Below, one piece after another: positions 1-8,019 of a stretch of 64,000 nucleotides of DNA (within the stretch, counting starts at the first letter, position 1; each line of letters starts with the position of its first letter). The DNA comes from Oscillospiraceae bacterium (lineage in GTDB: Bacteria > Bacillota > Clostridia > Oscillospirales > Ruminococcaceae). The notes under the pieces were generated by a model that was given only the letters and a program-made list of their open reading frames with translations, ran no database searches and had not been told where the DNA came from. Both the position numbers and the translations under genes were made by a program. The DNA lies in contig WRBI01000001.1 of the NCBI GenBank assembly GCA_009784625.1, positions 1 through 64,000 on the forward strand, in the 5' to 3' direction.

Positions 1-1
1 A

Positions 2-295
2 CTTGACAATGCATCTTTTCACAGAAAGTGCAAACTTCGAGAAATCGCTGCTTTCTATGATTGCAATGTTTTATTCTTGCCGCCGTATTCGCCGGATTTG
101 AACCCTATTGAAAAATGCTGGGCTTGGCTTAAACGAAAACTACGCGAAATTTTGCATTGTTTCCATTGCTTGGATGATGCCATATCGTGCCTTTTTATAG
201 TTCGGTGGCTATACAATCTGAGAGCGAAGTATCAATCCCATATAATGGAAACGGCGCGAAGCCGCGCGGGGAATCCAAAGGGGTGTCTCCTTTGA
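2..295 (+). CDS. IS630-family transposase, C-terminal part (cut by window edge)
   Basis: The open frame runs in from the left edge. It shows the end of a DDE transposase of the IS630/Tc1-mariner group: an LDNASFHR stretch (second catalytic Asp region) followed by PPYSPDLNPIE, whose final Glu is the third catalytic acid, then WLKRKLR. The last 15 or so residues (around ARSRAGNPKG) do not look like a normal transposase end and run into the oriT-like hairpins, so the gene is probably truncated at its 3' end. Whether the 5' part is intact cannot be seen. No terminal inverted repeat was identified. Confidence 0.8.
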   Translation, partial: LDNASFHRKCKLREIAAFYDCNVLFLPPYSPDLNPIEKCWAWLKRKLREILHCFHCLDDAISCLFIVRWLYNLRAKYQSHIMETARSRAGNPKGCLL

Positions 296-346
296 CCCAC
301 TACCTACAGCGTAGGTGCAGTGGGTTACACTGCATAAATGCAGTGT
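295..346 (+). other. Candidate oriT (nested hairpins upstream of the MobV relaxase)
   Basis: Two adjacent inverted repeats lie just before the relaxase gene. The first pairs ACCCACT (295-301) with AGTGGGT (319-325) and contains an inner stem ACCTAC/GTAGGT. The second is a perfect 9-bp-arm repeat ACACTGCAT-AA-ATGCAGTGT (327-346). MobV-type oriTs are inverted repeats placed directly upstream of mob, with a nick near a GTGT-like sequence. The location and structure fit; the nick site is not proven. Confidence 0.5.
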
Positions 347-378
347 TCTGAAATCGACATCAAAGAAGAACATCGACC

Positions 379-1337
379 ATGCCATACGCGATATTACGAT
401 TCCAGAAATGTAAGGCGGGCAGAGCGTCAGCTCGATGCGCTCACAACGAACGCCGAAAAGAATCATACAAAAGTAGACATTGCTCGCCAATCGCATAACT
501 ATCACCTTGTACAGCCTACGGGAAGCTCGGCAGATGATTCGGGAAGCGGGATGTAGAGTAGTGCGCTCCAACTCCACAACCATGGTTGAAACGCGCATCA
601 CTGCTAGCCCAGAGTTTATGAACGCTATGCCGCAACGTGAACAGCGCGAGTATCTCCAGAGGGCGTTTGCGTTTATGGAGAATAAAATCGGCAGGGGCAA
701 TATCATATCCGCTGTGGTACACAATGACGAGAAAACCCCGCACATGCACTTGTCATTCTGCCCGATTACGCCCGACATGAAGTTGTCTGCCAAGTACATT
801 CTCGGCAACCAAGCGCAGCTATCGCGCTGGCCGGAACTAGAGCGCGGCTTGTCAGCGATGGAAACGGGGCGCAAGCATATCCCGCTGTCACTATTCAAGC
901 AAGCTGAACGGTTGGACAAGCATATCGCCGCCGTGGAAACTGCTATCAACGACATTGGCATCATTGGCAACGCCAAGAAGCGCGAGGCGGCGGTGAAGGT
1001 GCTTCACAAATGGCTCCCACGTGCCCAGTGTTTCACCGCAAAGGTCAACAAGGTGGATGGATATATCAAGGTGCTGGAACAGAAAGAGCGTGACGCACAG
1101 GAGCGTATAGTCCGCACAGAGCAGCGCGGCGAACGTTCGGCAGACTACGCGCTTGCACAAGCGCAAGCGCAGATGGATGAAACCAAACGACATCTCCGTG
1201 AAGAATATGAGCGCTCGGCCAAGCTGCGGCGGCAATGCCGTAATCAAGAGGCACTTATCAATAAAATTCCGCGTAAACAGCGGGATGAGTTGATGGCACA
1301 AGTGAAATCACAGAAAGAAAGGACACAAGATAGATGA
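379..1337 (+). pseudogene. MobV/Pre-family plasmid mobilisation relaxase, frameshifted
   Basis: MobV relaxases nick oriT for mobilisation. The family's metal-binding motif is present as HNDEKTPHMHLSF, and the N-terminus MPYAILRFQKCKAG is typical. The protein is spread over three frames: it starts at ATG 379, moves to a second frame carrying DIARQSHNYHLVQPTG (about 470-525), and then to a third frame from about 525 to the stop at 1337. Compared with relatives there also seems to be a short in-frame loss between GNQAQLSRW and PELERG. Two frame changes plus a deletion mean the gene is dead. The long coiled-coil tail is normal for the family. Confidence 0.85.
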
Positions 1338-1402
1338 TATATGCAGGTATGGAGCCGATACTTCTCAGAACTGCTAACGAAGAGGGGGAATGCCTATATT
1401 AG
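1334..1402 (+). CDS. Possible 22-residue peptide overlapping the mob stop
   Basis: ATG 1334 overlaps the relaxase stop (ATGA) and opens a frame of 22 codons ending at TAG 1402. Overlapping starts like this are usual for coupled genes in mobilisable elements. The peptide may be only the beginning of a lost gene. I do not recognise it. Confidence 0.25.
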   Translation: MIYAGMEPILLRTANEEGECLY

Positions 1403-1465
1403 CATCTCGTCCGCTTTGGCGGGTTTCTGCACCTTGAAAATTGAATATTACGGGGGCTCGGCATA

Positions 1466-1642
1466 ATGGCTAAACAGATTCTTAACAGCACAAGCGATGA
1501 TAAGCAAGCACCACGCTTAGCGATTACCGACAAGCAAGTTGAAATCTTAGCGCGGCGATTGATGCCCGAGATAAAGCGATTCTTTGCCGATGAGGATGTG
1601 CGGCGGGAGTTTGAATTGTGGAAAAATGCTAGATCTAGGTAG
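1466..1642 (+). CDS. Small mobile-element-associated protein (58 aa)
   Basis: An ATG-started frame of 58 residues lies about 130 bases after the relaxase remnant on the same strand. It is charged, with no membrane segment, and contains TDKQVEILARRLMPEIKRFF, predicted as an amphipathic helix pair. Small genes of this character commonly sit between mob and a recombinase in mobilisable elements of Firmicutes, but no recombinase follows here. The upstream CGGGGGCTCGGC is a weak ribosome site. I cannot assign a function. Confidence 0.5.
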   Translation: MAKQILNSTSDDKQAPRLAITDKQVEILARRLMPEIKRFFADEDVRREFELWKNARSR

Positions 1643-1717
1643 GTCATCAAGCCCAACCAACAGACAAGGGGCAGCTGGTGAAAAATCAGCCGCCCCTCAG
1701 TTTTTCATGCGCTCAAC

Positions 1718-2245
1718 TTAGATTGCTTTGCTCAAAACCTCTAGGGATTCTAAGTGCTTGCGCTCTTTTTCGATTTCTGATATGGTAAAATGTGGTTTAA
1801 TTCGCATGACATTCTCATCCAATTCATTTATATCCCAGTCGGGATTCTCATGGTAAGCGACGTATAGATACACTATAGTTGAAGCAAGCTCCCATTTTTT
1901 TGCAGTGTAGTCACTGAAAATACGTGATATTTCATCGATAAATCCACTATACGCAGATGCTGGGAATTGCATGTCTTCTTTAGCGATTATCTCATAACCG
2001 CTGATGCCATCACCATAATCTTTCAGCTGAATATCTATCAATTCCTTTTTCTTGGCACAATCCACCGCTACTAGAACATCTTCATCAAATGGGCCATAAT
2101 TATAGATATTAAAGTCGTAATCCAAAGACACCTTGTAAACCTGCTGTAAAAAATACATGGCTTTCATCATGCCTGTTTTGCCGATGCCACCCATCTTGCT
2201 AGCGATTTCAAAAACCATGCTTTCGCGCAATTCAACCTTGTCCAC
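1718..2245 (-). CDS. YwgA-like protein, partner of the HD phosphohydrolase
   Basis: The protein has 175 residues and starts at GTG 2245 behind AGAGGAGG, overlapping the end of the upstream HD gene by 14 bases, so the two are probably translationally coupled. The N-terminal half (SKMGGIGKTGMMKAMYFLQQ, then YNYGPFDEDV) resembles the winged-helix-like start of YwgA-type proteins, which pair with the HD protein YwfO in Bacillus as I remember it. The GIGKTG stretch is not a P-loop in context. No membrane segment or secretion signal is visible. The function is unknown; its fixed pairing with an HD nucleotide hydrolase suggests a regulator or cofactor of that enzyme. The frame is intact although its neighbours are decayed. 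Confidence 0.6.
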   Translation of the reverse strand: MDKVELRESMVFEIASKMGGIGKTGMMKAMYFLQQVYKVSLDYDFNIYNYGPFDEDVLVAVDCAKKKELIDIQLKDYGDGISGYEIIAKEDMQFPASAYSGFIDEISRIFSDYTAKKWELASTIVYLYVAYHENPDWDINELDENVMRIKPHFTISEIEKERKHLESLEVLSKAI

Positions 2246-3524
2246 GATTTTCCTCCTCTGGTCTTGGTAAGTATAGTGCTAGTTTTTGGGGTTCGCGTAT
2301 AAGTGATTGCACCAGTGCAGACTTGCTTTCAAGTTCAACAAGTGCCCCATTTCCCTCAAGAATATGTATGCCATATGGCTTATACCATAGACTAGCTTTC
2401 TTGTCTCCTTTGTATATTTCACCTATCCGGTAGATATGATGCTCTTTATCCTTGTAGTTGTCCTCGTATCTTGTGAATCTCTTTATGTCGTCATGTGTGG
2501 GCGGGTCATTGGTTTCGTCTTCTAATTTATAATGCAGGCGGTTTTGGAGAATCCCGCAATGCTTTGCATCGGAATTGGAATTGATTGCACCTAAAACTGT
2601 CCAATCATCAAGTTCCATATAATCCGCTATTTGGGTTGGTGGCGGGAACGTGGCATCCTTGTGTCCAATCAACGGCAACACTTCTTTTAACGCTTCGCCC
2701 GCATGGTAGTCATAAATTCTGCGCACTTTATGATAGTACACTTGATGAAACATGTGGTATCTAGCAATAATAAGACTTTCGGCGACTTGAAGTCCTTTAT
2801 AAGCTATTGCAAATACGAGAGTTCCGCCCTCTCCTTTTGCCAATGTTACACTGTTAATTAAACGCCACATATCATACTTGCCATAATCAACGCCGATATG
2901 TGCAGAGTCCCTCAACAAATAGTCCGCCCTATCTGCGTCAAGTTGGCTTGAGATAATCTCTTTTAACGAGAAATGCAATCCGCCTGCGCCGCGTACGCCT
3001 TTTTTACCGAGCAATGACGTCACATCGTCCACGCTTATTTTAAGGTTCGTAGTGGTATCGCTTTTAATAATGTCAGAGAAGTATTCTTCAATAGCCTTAA
3101 TGCTGTAATCCTCATGTTTGTAGCGTGTGTTTTTGCTTTCATCATGGTAGGGCATTAGTTCTTCACCAGAGTGCGAAAATGGAGCGTGCCCCACGTCATG
3201 CAAAAGAGCTGCAAGCCGAATAATCTTTCGAGCCTTTTCTTTTTCCAACGCAAAATCAACACCCGTGTTGTTGATATGCAAGAAGTCTTCAAGAGCTTTG
3301 CCATGCTTATCCACAATATGGTCATACATGTATGTAGCCATTTGCATCACGCCAAGAGAGTGCTCAAAGCGAGTGTGGCAAGCCCCAGGGTAAAGCATGT
3401 CCGTAAATGCCAACTGCCTAATACGACGCAAGCGCTGAAAAACAGGGTGATTAATAATTTCCAATTCTTGCTCATCAAGCTCAATAAAGCCGTATATTAT
3501 ATCGCGAATTTGCTTTTTTGCCAC
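2232..3524 (-). CDS. HD-domain phosphohydrolase (dGTPase-like / YwfO-like)
   Basis: This is a 430-residue protein of the dNTP triphosphohydrolase-like HD superfamily. The metal site is visible as the early HTRFEHSLGV motif, then LLHDVGHAPFSH, and the later D of LDADRADYLLRD. These proteins hydrolyse nucleotides, but the substrate cannot be read from sequence. I chose GTG 3524 because AGGGAGTGGG lies six bases upstream, the length then matches YwfO-type proteins, and a longer frame to 3596 would start inside the promoter. It is co-transcribed with the YwgA-like gene. HD nucleotide hydrolases on mobile islands can act in phage defence by dNTP depletion; that role is only a possibility here. Confidence 0.8.
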   Translation of the reverse strand: MAKKQIRDIIYGFIELDEQELEIINHPVFQRLRRIRQLAFTDMLYPGACHTRFEHSLGVMQMATYMYDHIVDKHGKALEDFLHINNTGVDFALEKEKARKIIRLAALLHDVGHAPFSHSGEELMPYHDESKNTRYKHEDYSIKAIEEYFSDIIKSDTTTNLKISVDDVTSLLGKKGVRGAGGLHFSLKEIISSQLDADRADYLLRDSAHIGVDYGKYDMWRLINSVTLAKGEGGTLVFAIAYKGLQVAESLIIARYHMFHQVYYHKVRRIYDYHAGEALKEVLPLIGHKDATFPPPTQIADYMELDDWTVLGAINSNSDAKHCGILQNRLHYKLEDETNDPPTHDDIKRFTRYEDNYKDKEHHIYRIGEIYKGDKKASLWYKPYGIHILEGNGALVELESKSALVQSLIREPQKLALYLPRPEEENRGQG

Positions 3525-3548
3525 CGATAGCCCACTCCCTCTATAGCG

Positions 3549-3589
3549 AGTATAGCTTATGTCATCGACATATGTCAAGAAATTCTTGA
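3549..3589 (-). promoter_or_regulatory. Promoter with two palindromic operators for the HD/YwgA pair
   Basis: On the minus strand a TTGACA (-35, 3573-3578) and TATACT (-10, 3549-3554) stand 18 bases apart. The spacer contains a perfect palindrome TATGTC-ATC-GACATA (3558-3572). A second perfect palindrome TCAAGAA-A-TTCTTGA (3575-3589) covers the -35 box. Operators in these positions would block polymerase, so tight repression is likely. The repressor is not encoded next to it. Confidence 0.7.
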
Positions 3590-3628
3590 ATAGCATTGAC
3601 TAAACTATGCGCGGCGCTAGGTCTTTCA

Positions 3629-3811
3629 GCCCATCACCTTAATCACGAAACCGCCAGCCAATACCGCCACATCCGTATTGGGCTCAAATTGACGTGCCAC
3701 CGGCGAGCCGCCGGAGTCAAAACGCGTTCTCAGGTTTGTGGGGAAGCGTTTTGTTTGTACTCGCGGTATTGCGTTTGCATTTAGCTCCAACTGGAGTATT
3801 AGCTGTCCCAT
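3629..3811 (-). pseudogene. Coding scrap A, C-terminus related to scrap at 5842-5967
   Basis: A minus-strand frame ends with VARQFEPNTDVAVLAGGFVI, closely similar to the end of another minus-strand frame at 5842-5967 (ARQFVLNTNVAVLPTGFVI). The two DNA stretches align over about 60 bases with most differences at third codon positions, which argues that both come from real protein genes. The upstream part of this copy is not recognisable. The family is unknown to me. Confidence 0.4.
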
Positions 3812-4109
3812 AGACGAATGTTTGCGTTCGCTCGTGGGGCAGATTGTTTTTTTGTTCGCTGGCGTGGCAGTAGCCTCAGCTTTTCATGTAAAAAACACAG
3901 CTTCAACTATGTTTTCCCAAGCTGTACACTTTAAGGTTGCCAAATCTCGCTTTTGCAGGTATTAGTAGAGGGGTTTATGCCTCTTACGTCAACGTAAGAG
4001 CGAGATATATTTATGTATGTGAGAAAAATTGGGTATGTTGAGGGCACCGCTGATAACCAACGGATTGTAAAGCATACCGGGTATGTGGTACAATGCAGTA
4101 AGATCTGCG
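3812..4109. other. Non-coding stretch with a small hairpin
   Basis: About 300 bases contain no convincing gene. A short perfect hairpin CTCTTACG-TCAA-CGTAAGAG lies at about 3979-3998. A weak promoter-like pair TTGTAA / TACAAT with 18-base spacing lies just before the methyltransferase remnant at about 4066-4095. Confidence 0.4.
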
Positions 4110-5030
4110 ATGATTCCACATTGCTGTAACAACTGTCCGCCCAATGTGATCGTTATTTCAAAAGGTGTGATGATTGCAGCGAAAAATGCAATCATCCATC
4201 CGGGAAGTGTAGCGGAAGTTGTGCCGACTGTCTGAAAGAAATCCAATATCACCGCGCCGATGGCCGGGCTGAATATGACTGCAAAAATATATTGCGGTAT
4301 TACACCTGCCATATCATTTGGAAGCGTTGCTCCGAGATTATATATGCGCTTGAAACTCTTGATTTGAACAAATATTCGAAGCTTAATGTTCTCTCCATCG
4401 GTTGCGGCGCAGCGCCTGGCCTTATTGCCTTTCAAAATGCTATGGGCGATAAGGAAATCAGTTATCACGGCATTGATATTGAGCCAAAATGGAGAGATAT
4501 TCACGACTTTATTACGCGAAAAGCCGAGTGTGCTGATGTATATTTCGAGAGACGAGACATATATGAGATGCTCGATGACCCCGGTAGCATCACGAATCCG
4601 CATAGTTATAACGTGGTCGTGTTACAGTACATGATTGCCGGGCACATATAACGGCGACCGGGCAGATAAAATCGACTTCCTGTTCGATGAAATCGTTGAT
4701 AAGCTCATAGCGAAGAAGCCCAACGATTCGCCGCTGTTGTTGATAATCAACGACATTGACCACAAAACATGGATGCGTGACTACTTCAACTTGTTCGTCA
4801 AGAAGTTGCGCAGCCGCGATCTGAATTTTGAATATAGCAAGCGGCACTTCAAGCCGCGTGAGGGTGGCGAAAATGCCGGCTCAAGGATTTATCCGTCACG
4901 CGCCAACAAATTTACATCCCTTATCTCGGAAGAACATCGAGGAAAATACAATGCACACGCACCCTGCTCAGCCGCACAGCTTATAGTTGAGGTTACACAG
5001 CATGATTATCTCGGCATCTCGCAGAACTGA
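4110..5030 (+). pseudogene. Cys-rich SAM-dependent methyltransferase-like gene, frameshifted
   Basis: Joining three frames gives one protein. It starts with a Cys-rich metal-binding region (HCCNNC in the first frame, then CDDCSEKCNHPSGKC and CADCLKEI), continues as a class I methyltransferase fold (VLSIGCGAAPGLIAF is motif I, YHGIDIEP motif II), and ends with LLLIINDIDH and a SAAQLIVEV tail. The first frame change lies near 4140-4150 and the second near 4640-4650, where one base would restore the reading. The substrate is unknown. I recall similar Cys-rich methyltransferase-like proteins in Firmicutes, but cannot name the family. Two breaks make this copy inactive unless the sequence has errors. 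Confidence 0.7.
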
Positions 5031-5841
5031 TATTCCCGCATTTTACACCGATTGGCTTATCAACCGGCTTAATGCGGGATATTGTCTTGTGAAGAATCCA
5101 TTCAACCCATCGCAAATCAAGCGGGTTTCGCTGTTGCCGGAAGATGTGGACGGCATTGTTTTGTGGACAAAGAACGCCGCTCCGTTATTGCCCAAACTCC
5201 CGCAACTAGACAGATTCCCATACTATTTTCAATATTCAATCACGCCATATCATCCCGACATCGAAGCAGGGCTTGCGGATAAGAAAGAAACTGTCATTCC
5301 GGCGTTTCTTAAACTTGCCGTCAGCATCGGGGCAAAGCGCATGATTTGGCGGTATGACCCGATAATCATAACGCCGCGATATGGCGTTGAGTATCACATC
5401 ACCGCATTCGCGAGGTTGTGCGAGCTGCTTGCCGGAAGAACGGAGAAGTGCATTATCAGCTTTGCAATCGCCTATAAATCCGTTGCGAAAGGTCTCGCGG
5501 AAACAGGTCATATGGAACTAGGCGCCGAAGACAAAATTCGTCTGGCAGATGCGCTGATGCGCATCGCAAAAGACCACAGAATCACACTTTGCGCCTGTTG
5601 TGAGCTGCCCGGACTATACGAACCCGGGGTGCAGCCTGTGTCGTGTGTTGACGCAAGCCTGTTCAATGTGACCGTACCCCGCGATAAAAATCAGCGCGAT
5701 GGGTGTAACTGTGCTGTCAGCGTTGATATTGGCGCGTATAATTCATGCATGAATGGCTGCCGGTACTGTTATGCCAATCATAGCGAGTCAAAGGTTCGCA
5801 AGCATTACGCAGAGCATAGCGCCTGTTCAGAGCTGCTGTAG
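5002..5841 (+). CDS. DUF1848 family protein (Fe-S, radical-SAM-like)
   Basis: The N-terminus MIISASRRTDIPAF followed by LVKNPFNPSQI and IVLWTKNAAP is diagnostic for DUF1848. A C-terminal CMNGCRYCYANHS resembles the Cys cluster used to hold an iron-sulfur centre. ATG 5002 was chosen because the family begins with MIIS; a longer frame starts at 4987 inside the preceding remnant. Relatives usually extend some 15-25 residues beyond the YANHSE motif, whereas this frame stops at 5841, exactly where coding scrap B begins on the other strand. The tail therefore looks clipped by a rearrangement. Function is unknown; activity is uncertain. Confidence 0.75.
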   Translation: MIISASRRTDIPAFYTDWLINRLNAGYCLVKNPFNPSQIKRVSLLPEDVDGIVLWTKNAAPLLPKLPQLDRFPYYFQYSITPYHPDIEAGLADKKETVIPAFLKLAVSIGAKRMIWRYDPIIITPRYGVEYHITAFARLCELLAGRTEKCIISFAIAYKSVAKGLAETGHMELGAEDKIRLADALMRIAKDHRITLCACCELPGLYEPGVQPVSCVDASLFNVTVPRDKNQRDGCNCAVSVDIGAYNSCMNGCRYCYANHSESKVRKHYAEHSACSELL

Positions 5842-5967
5842 TTATCGCCCCGATGGCACAATAATCACAAAACCAGTCGGCAACACTGCTACGTTCGTAT
5901 TTAGAACAAATTGGCGTGCCAAAATTTTAGGTTGGCTTGAAGCCAACAAATGCGGCGGCAAAGCCAT
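5842..5967 (-). pseudogene. Coding scrap B (41 codons), homologous to scrap A
   Basis: The minus-strand frame from ATG 5965-5967 to TAA 5842-5844 encodes 41 residues ending ARQFVLNTNVAVLPTGFVI plus a short tail. It matches the end of the scrap at 3629-3811. It abuts the shortened end of the DUF1848 gene. Only the C-terminal part of the parent protein seems to remain. Confidence 0.4.
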
Positions 5968-5974
5968 TCTACCT

Positions 5975-6015
5975 AAAGTAAGATTCCTGTTAAAGCTCAA
6001 CAGGAATCTTACTTT
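5975..6015. terminator. 17-bp perfect hairpin with T-run
   Basis: AAAGTAAGATTCCTGTT (5975-5991) pairs perfectly with 5999-6015 across a 7-base loop, and T residues end the right arm. It works as a plus-strand terminator for the DUF1848 region. In the other direction it lies just upstream of scrap B. Confidence 0.6.
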
Positions 6016-6088
6016 TTGCAATTTTCGATCGCCTCACACCTATATTCGTTCATATGTGCGTCGTGACTTCATATGCATCTGAGCCTCA

Positions 6089-6421
6089 CTAAATATGCGC
6101 ACAATCAACACACCCTAATTCGCCTTCGCCATTTTCGGTCAAGTATACAAGCTCCGCTTTTTCCTTACACAGCCTTGTGATCTTGTCAAGTGCAGGTGAG
6201 TCCAAATTATTGGAGAACACCAACGTCGATTACACGGTTTTTCTGTTGCACTCATTCCTCCAAACCTACAAGGCCCTGTTCTCAAAGGACAATAAAAATC
6301 GGCTTGAGCAATTCTATCTGCTTATAATACCTTAACGCCTTGCTGCCAACACCGATCCGCTTGGACATTTCTCCGATTGAAAACAGCTTTTCTTTTTTCT
6401 CACGAAAATCCCGCTTGACAT
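6089..6421 (-). pseudogene. MerR-family regulator, degraded
   Basis: On the minus strand the helix-turn-helix of a MerR regulator is readable (LFSIGEMSKRIGVGSKALRYY, 6330-6400), followed at once by a stop. Further on, in another frame, comes a plausible effector-domain end (SPALDKITRLCKEKAELVYL through CVDCAHI, stop at 6089). The middle, including most of the dimerisation helix, is missing. A start at ATG 6419-6421 would need a frame correction in the A-run. The gene would have been read away from the MerR-type promoter next to it. Confidence 0.65.
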
Positions 6422-6445
6422 TCCCCTAAGGGTAAACTTTATAAT
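6415..6445 (+). promoter_or_regulatory. MerR-type promoter (19-bp spacer with operator)
   Basis: TTGACA (6415-6420) and TATAAT (6440-6445) are separated by 19 bases, which is the over-long spacing of MerR-controlled promoters. The spacer carries the dyad CCCTAAGGG typical of BmrR/Mta-like operators. It points at the leader of the saccharopine-dehydrogenase-like genes. The divergent merR gene is broken, so control must come from elsewhere or be lost. Confidence 0.75.
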
Positions 6446-6593
6446 CATTATATCAAAGGCAGTGATGTCTGTAATGGTTGGTGTTATATACCATTGGGCA
6501 GCGCGGTTTCCTTTCCCCAAAAGGGATTGACCGCAGCCGATCTGCTGGATGGCGGACGTTGACCAATATAATCATATCGGAAGGAGGGGAAGA

Positions 6594-6662
6594 ATGTGTG
6601 GGGCGTATGAGCGTGTATCTGCCAAGGAAAGCTGCCCGTCAGCCAAAGATTGGAAGACATAG
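6594..6662 (+). CDS. Possible 22-aa leader peptide
   Basis: ATG 6594 follows a near-perfect ribosome site GGAAGGAGGGG. The frame has 22 codons with two Cys and ends at TAG 6660-6662, 58 bases before the first dehydrogenase gene. It could be a leader peptide or the start of a deleted gene. The strong ribosome site is the main argument. Confidence 0.3.
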   Translation: MCGAYERVSAKESCPSAKDWKT

Positions 6663-6720
6663 CGGTGTGATTGCGGCCAACAACCAGATTGACACATCAA
6701 CATAATCTTTGGGGGGAAAC

Positions 6721-7971
6721 ATGAAAAAGGTATTCGTATTAGGCGTAGGAGCGCAGGGTTCCACGGTAGCCCAACGGCTGGATGAACACCCCGGCGTGGC
6801 CGAAATTGTCTGCGCCGATTATGACCAAAACGCGGTTGACGGCCTTGTTAAAACACTTCGCAAAGCCCGCGGCGTGCGGGTGGACGGCAGTAAGACGCAG
6901 GAGATCATCGCCGCAGCGCGCGGTGCGGACATCCTTGTAAACGCGCTGCCGGTAGAGTTCGGCAAACAGGCACTGGACGCCGCGCTCGCCGTTAAAGCCA
7001 ACTACCAGGACTTTGCCGCGCCCTCTAACATTCTGGACGGCAGCTTTGATGATCTCGAGATTTACCTCGACGGCTTCAGAGTCCTGTACGGGGAGTACGG
7101 CAAGCGGTTCGCGAAGATCGGCAAAACGGCGATTGTCGGGACAGGTTCTGCGCCGGGGCTGATCTGCGTGGCGGCCAGACGTGCGGTACGCGAGCTTGAC
7201 AGCTGCGACACCATCAACATGTTGGTCTATGATGGCGGCGAGGCCAAACGGTTCCTGCCTTTCTGGTGGTCACCGGTGGTCGCGCTGGGCGATATGGCCG
7301 AAAACGGGGTCGCGTTCATCGACGGCAAACTGACCCTGACCGAGGGATTCAGCCTGCCGGTGAGCAGAAAGTTCCCCGAAATGGGCGGGAAAGAAGTAAC
7401 GATGGTCGAACATATGCACGATGAGCCGATCTATATGGGAATAAACGCTGACACACACTTCAAGGGTGCGCGGAATATCTACTTCAAATACGGCGGCGTC
7501 GGGATTGACTTCGCGCGGCCGCTGGCCAGAGCGGGGCTGCTCTCCCGCGAGGCGGTAGAAATCGGCGGGCAGATGGTCGTGCCCTTCGATGTAATTTTAC
7601 ATCACCTGCCGCCCGCGCCAAAATACCGTGAAGAGATCAGGGAAATCCTCGACGAGGGGCTGGTGGCCGACGAGGGCGCGCTGGTCGTAGAGGCATACGG
7701 CCAAAAAGACCGCAAGGATGTCATGGTCGATGTACATATTTTCGCGCCCGGTGTGGTCGAGTCGTTCGAGCGCTCAGGCCTGACCGCCGAGATGTATCAA
7801 ACCGGGCAGTGCGGCTATCTGTTCACCAAAATGCTCATCGAAGGCGAGTTTCACCAGCGCGGGGTGATCTCAACCGACATGCTGGACGACGGACAGGTTG
7901 ATCGCTACCTGGGTCTGGCGGCCGAGATTGACATCACACTGAGCGTCGAACTCAAAGACGACAGCCACTGA
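6721..7971 (+). CDS. Saccharopine dehydrogenase-like oxidoreductase, copy 1
   Basis: This 416-residue protein begins with a Rossmann nucleotide-binding fold (VFVLGVGAQGSTVA, with an acidic residue after the second strand at IVCADYD) and continues with the saccharopine dehydrogenase C-terminal domain (GTGSAPGLICVAARRAV, the Gly-Gly-Glu-Ala region, HHLPPAPKY). Family members reduce or oxidise secondary amines between amino acids and oxo acids (saccharopine, carboxynorspermidine); the substrate here is unknown. ATG 6721 follows GGGGGGAAAC. The downstream gene is a close paralogue. The nearby agmatinase-like and DapB-like genes hint at diamine or amino-acid metabolism. Confidence 0.8.
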   Translation: MKKVFVLGVGAQGSTVAQRLDEHPGVAEIVCADYDQNAVDGLVKTLRKARGVRVDGSKTQEIIAAARGADILVNALPVEFGKQALDAALAVKANYQDFAAPSNILDGSFDDLEIYLDGFRVLYGEYGKRFAKIGKTAIVGTGSAPGLICVAARRAVRELDSCDTINMLVYDGGEAKRFLPFWWSPVVALGDMAENGVAFIDGKLTLTEGFSLPVSRKFPEMGGKEVTMVEHMHDEPIYMGINADTHFKGARNIYFKYGGVGIDFARPLARAGLLSREAVEIGGQMVVPFDVILHHLPPAPKYREEIREILDEGLVADEGALVVEAYGQKDRKDVMVDVHIFAPGVVESFERSGLTAEMYQTGQCGYLFTKMLIEGEFHQRGVISTDMLDDGQVDRYLGLAAEIDITLSVELKDDSH

Positions 7972-8019
7972 CCACAAGTGGCAGCATAACAACAATAACA
8001 ATATAACGGAGGAAACATC

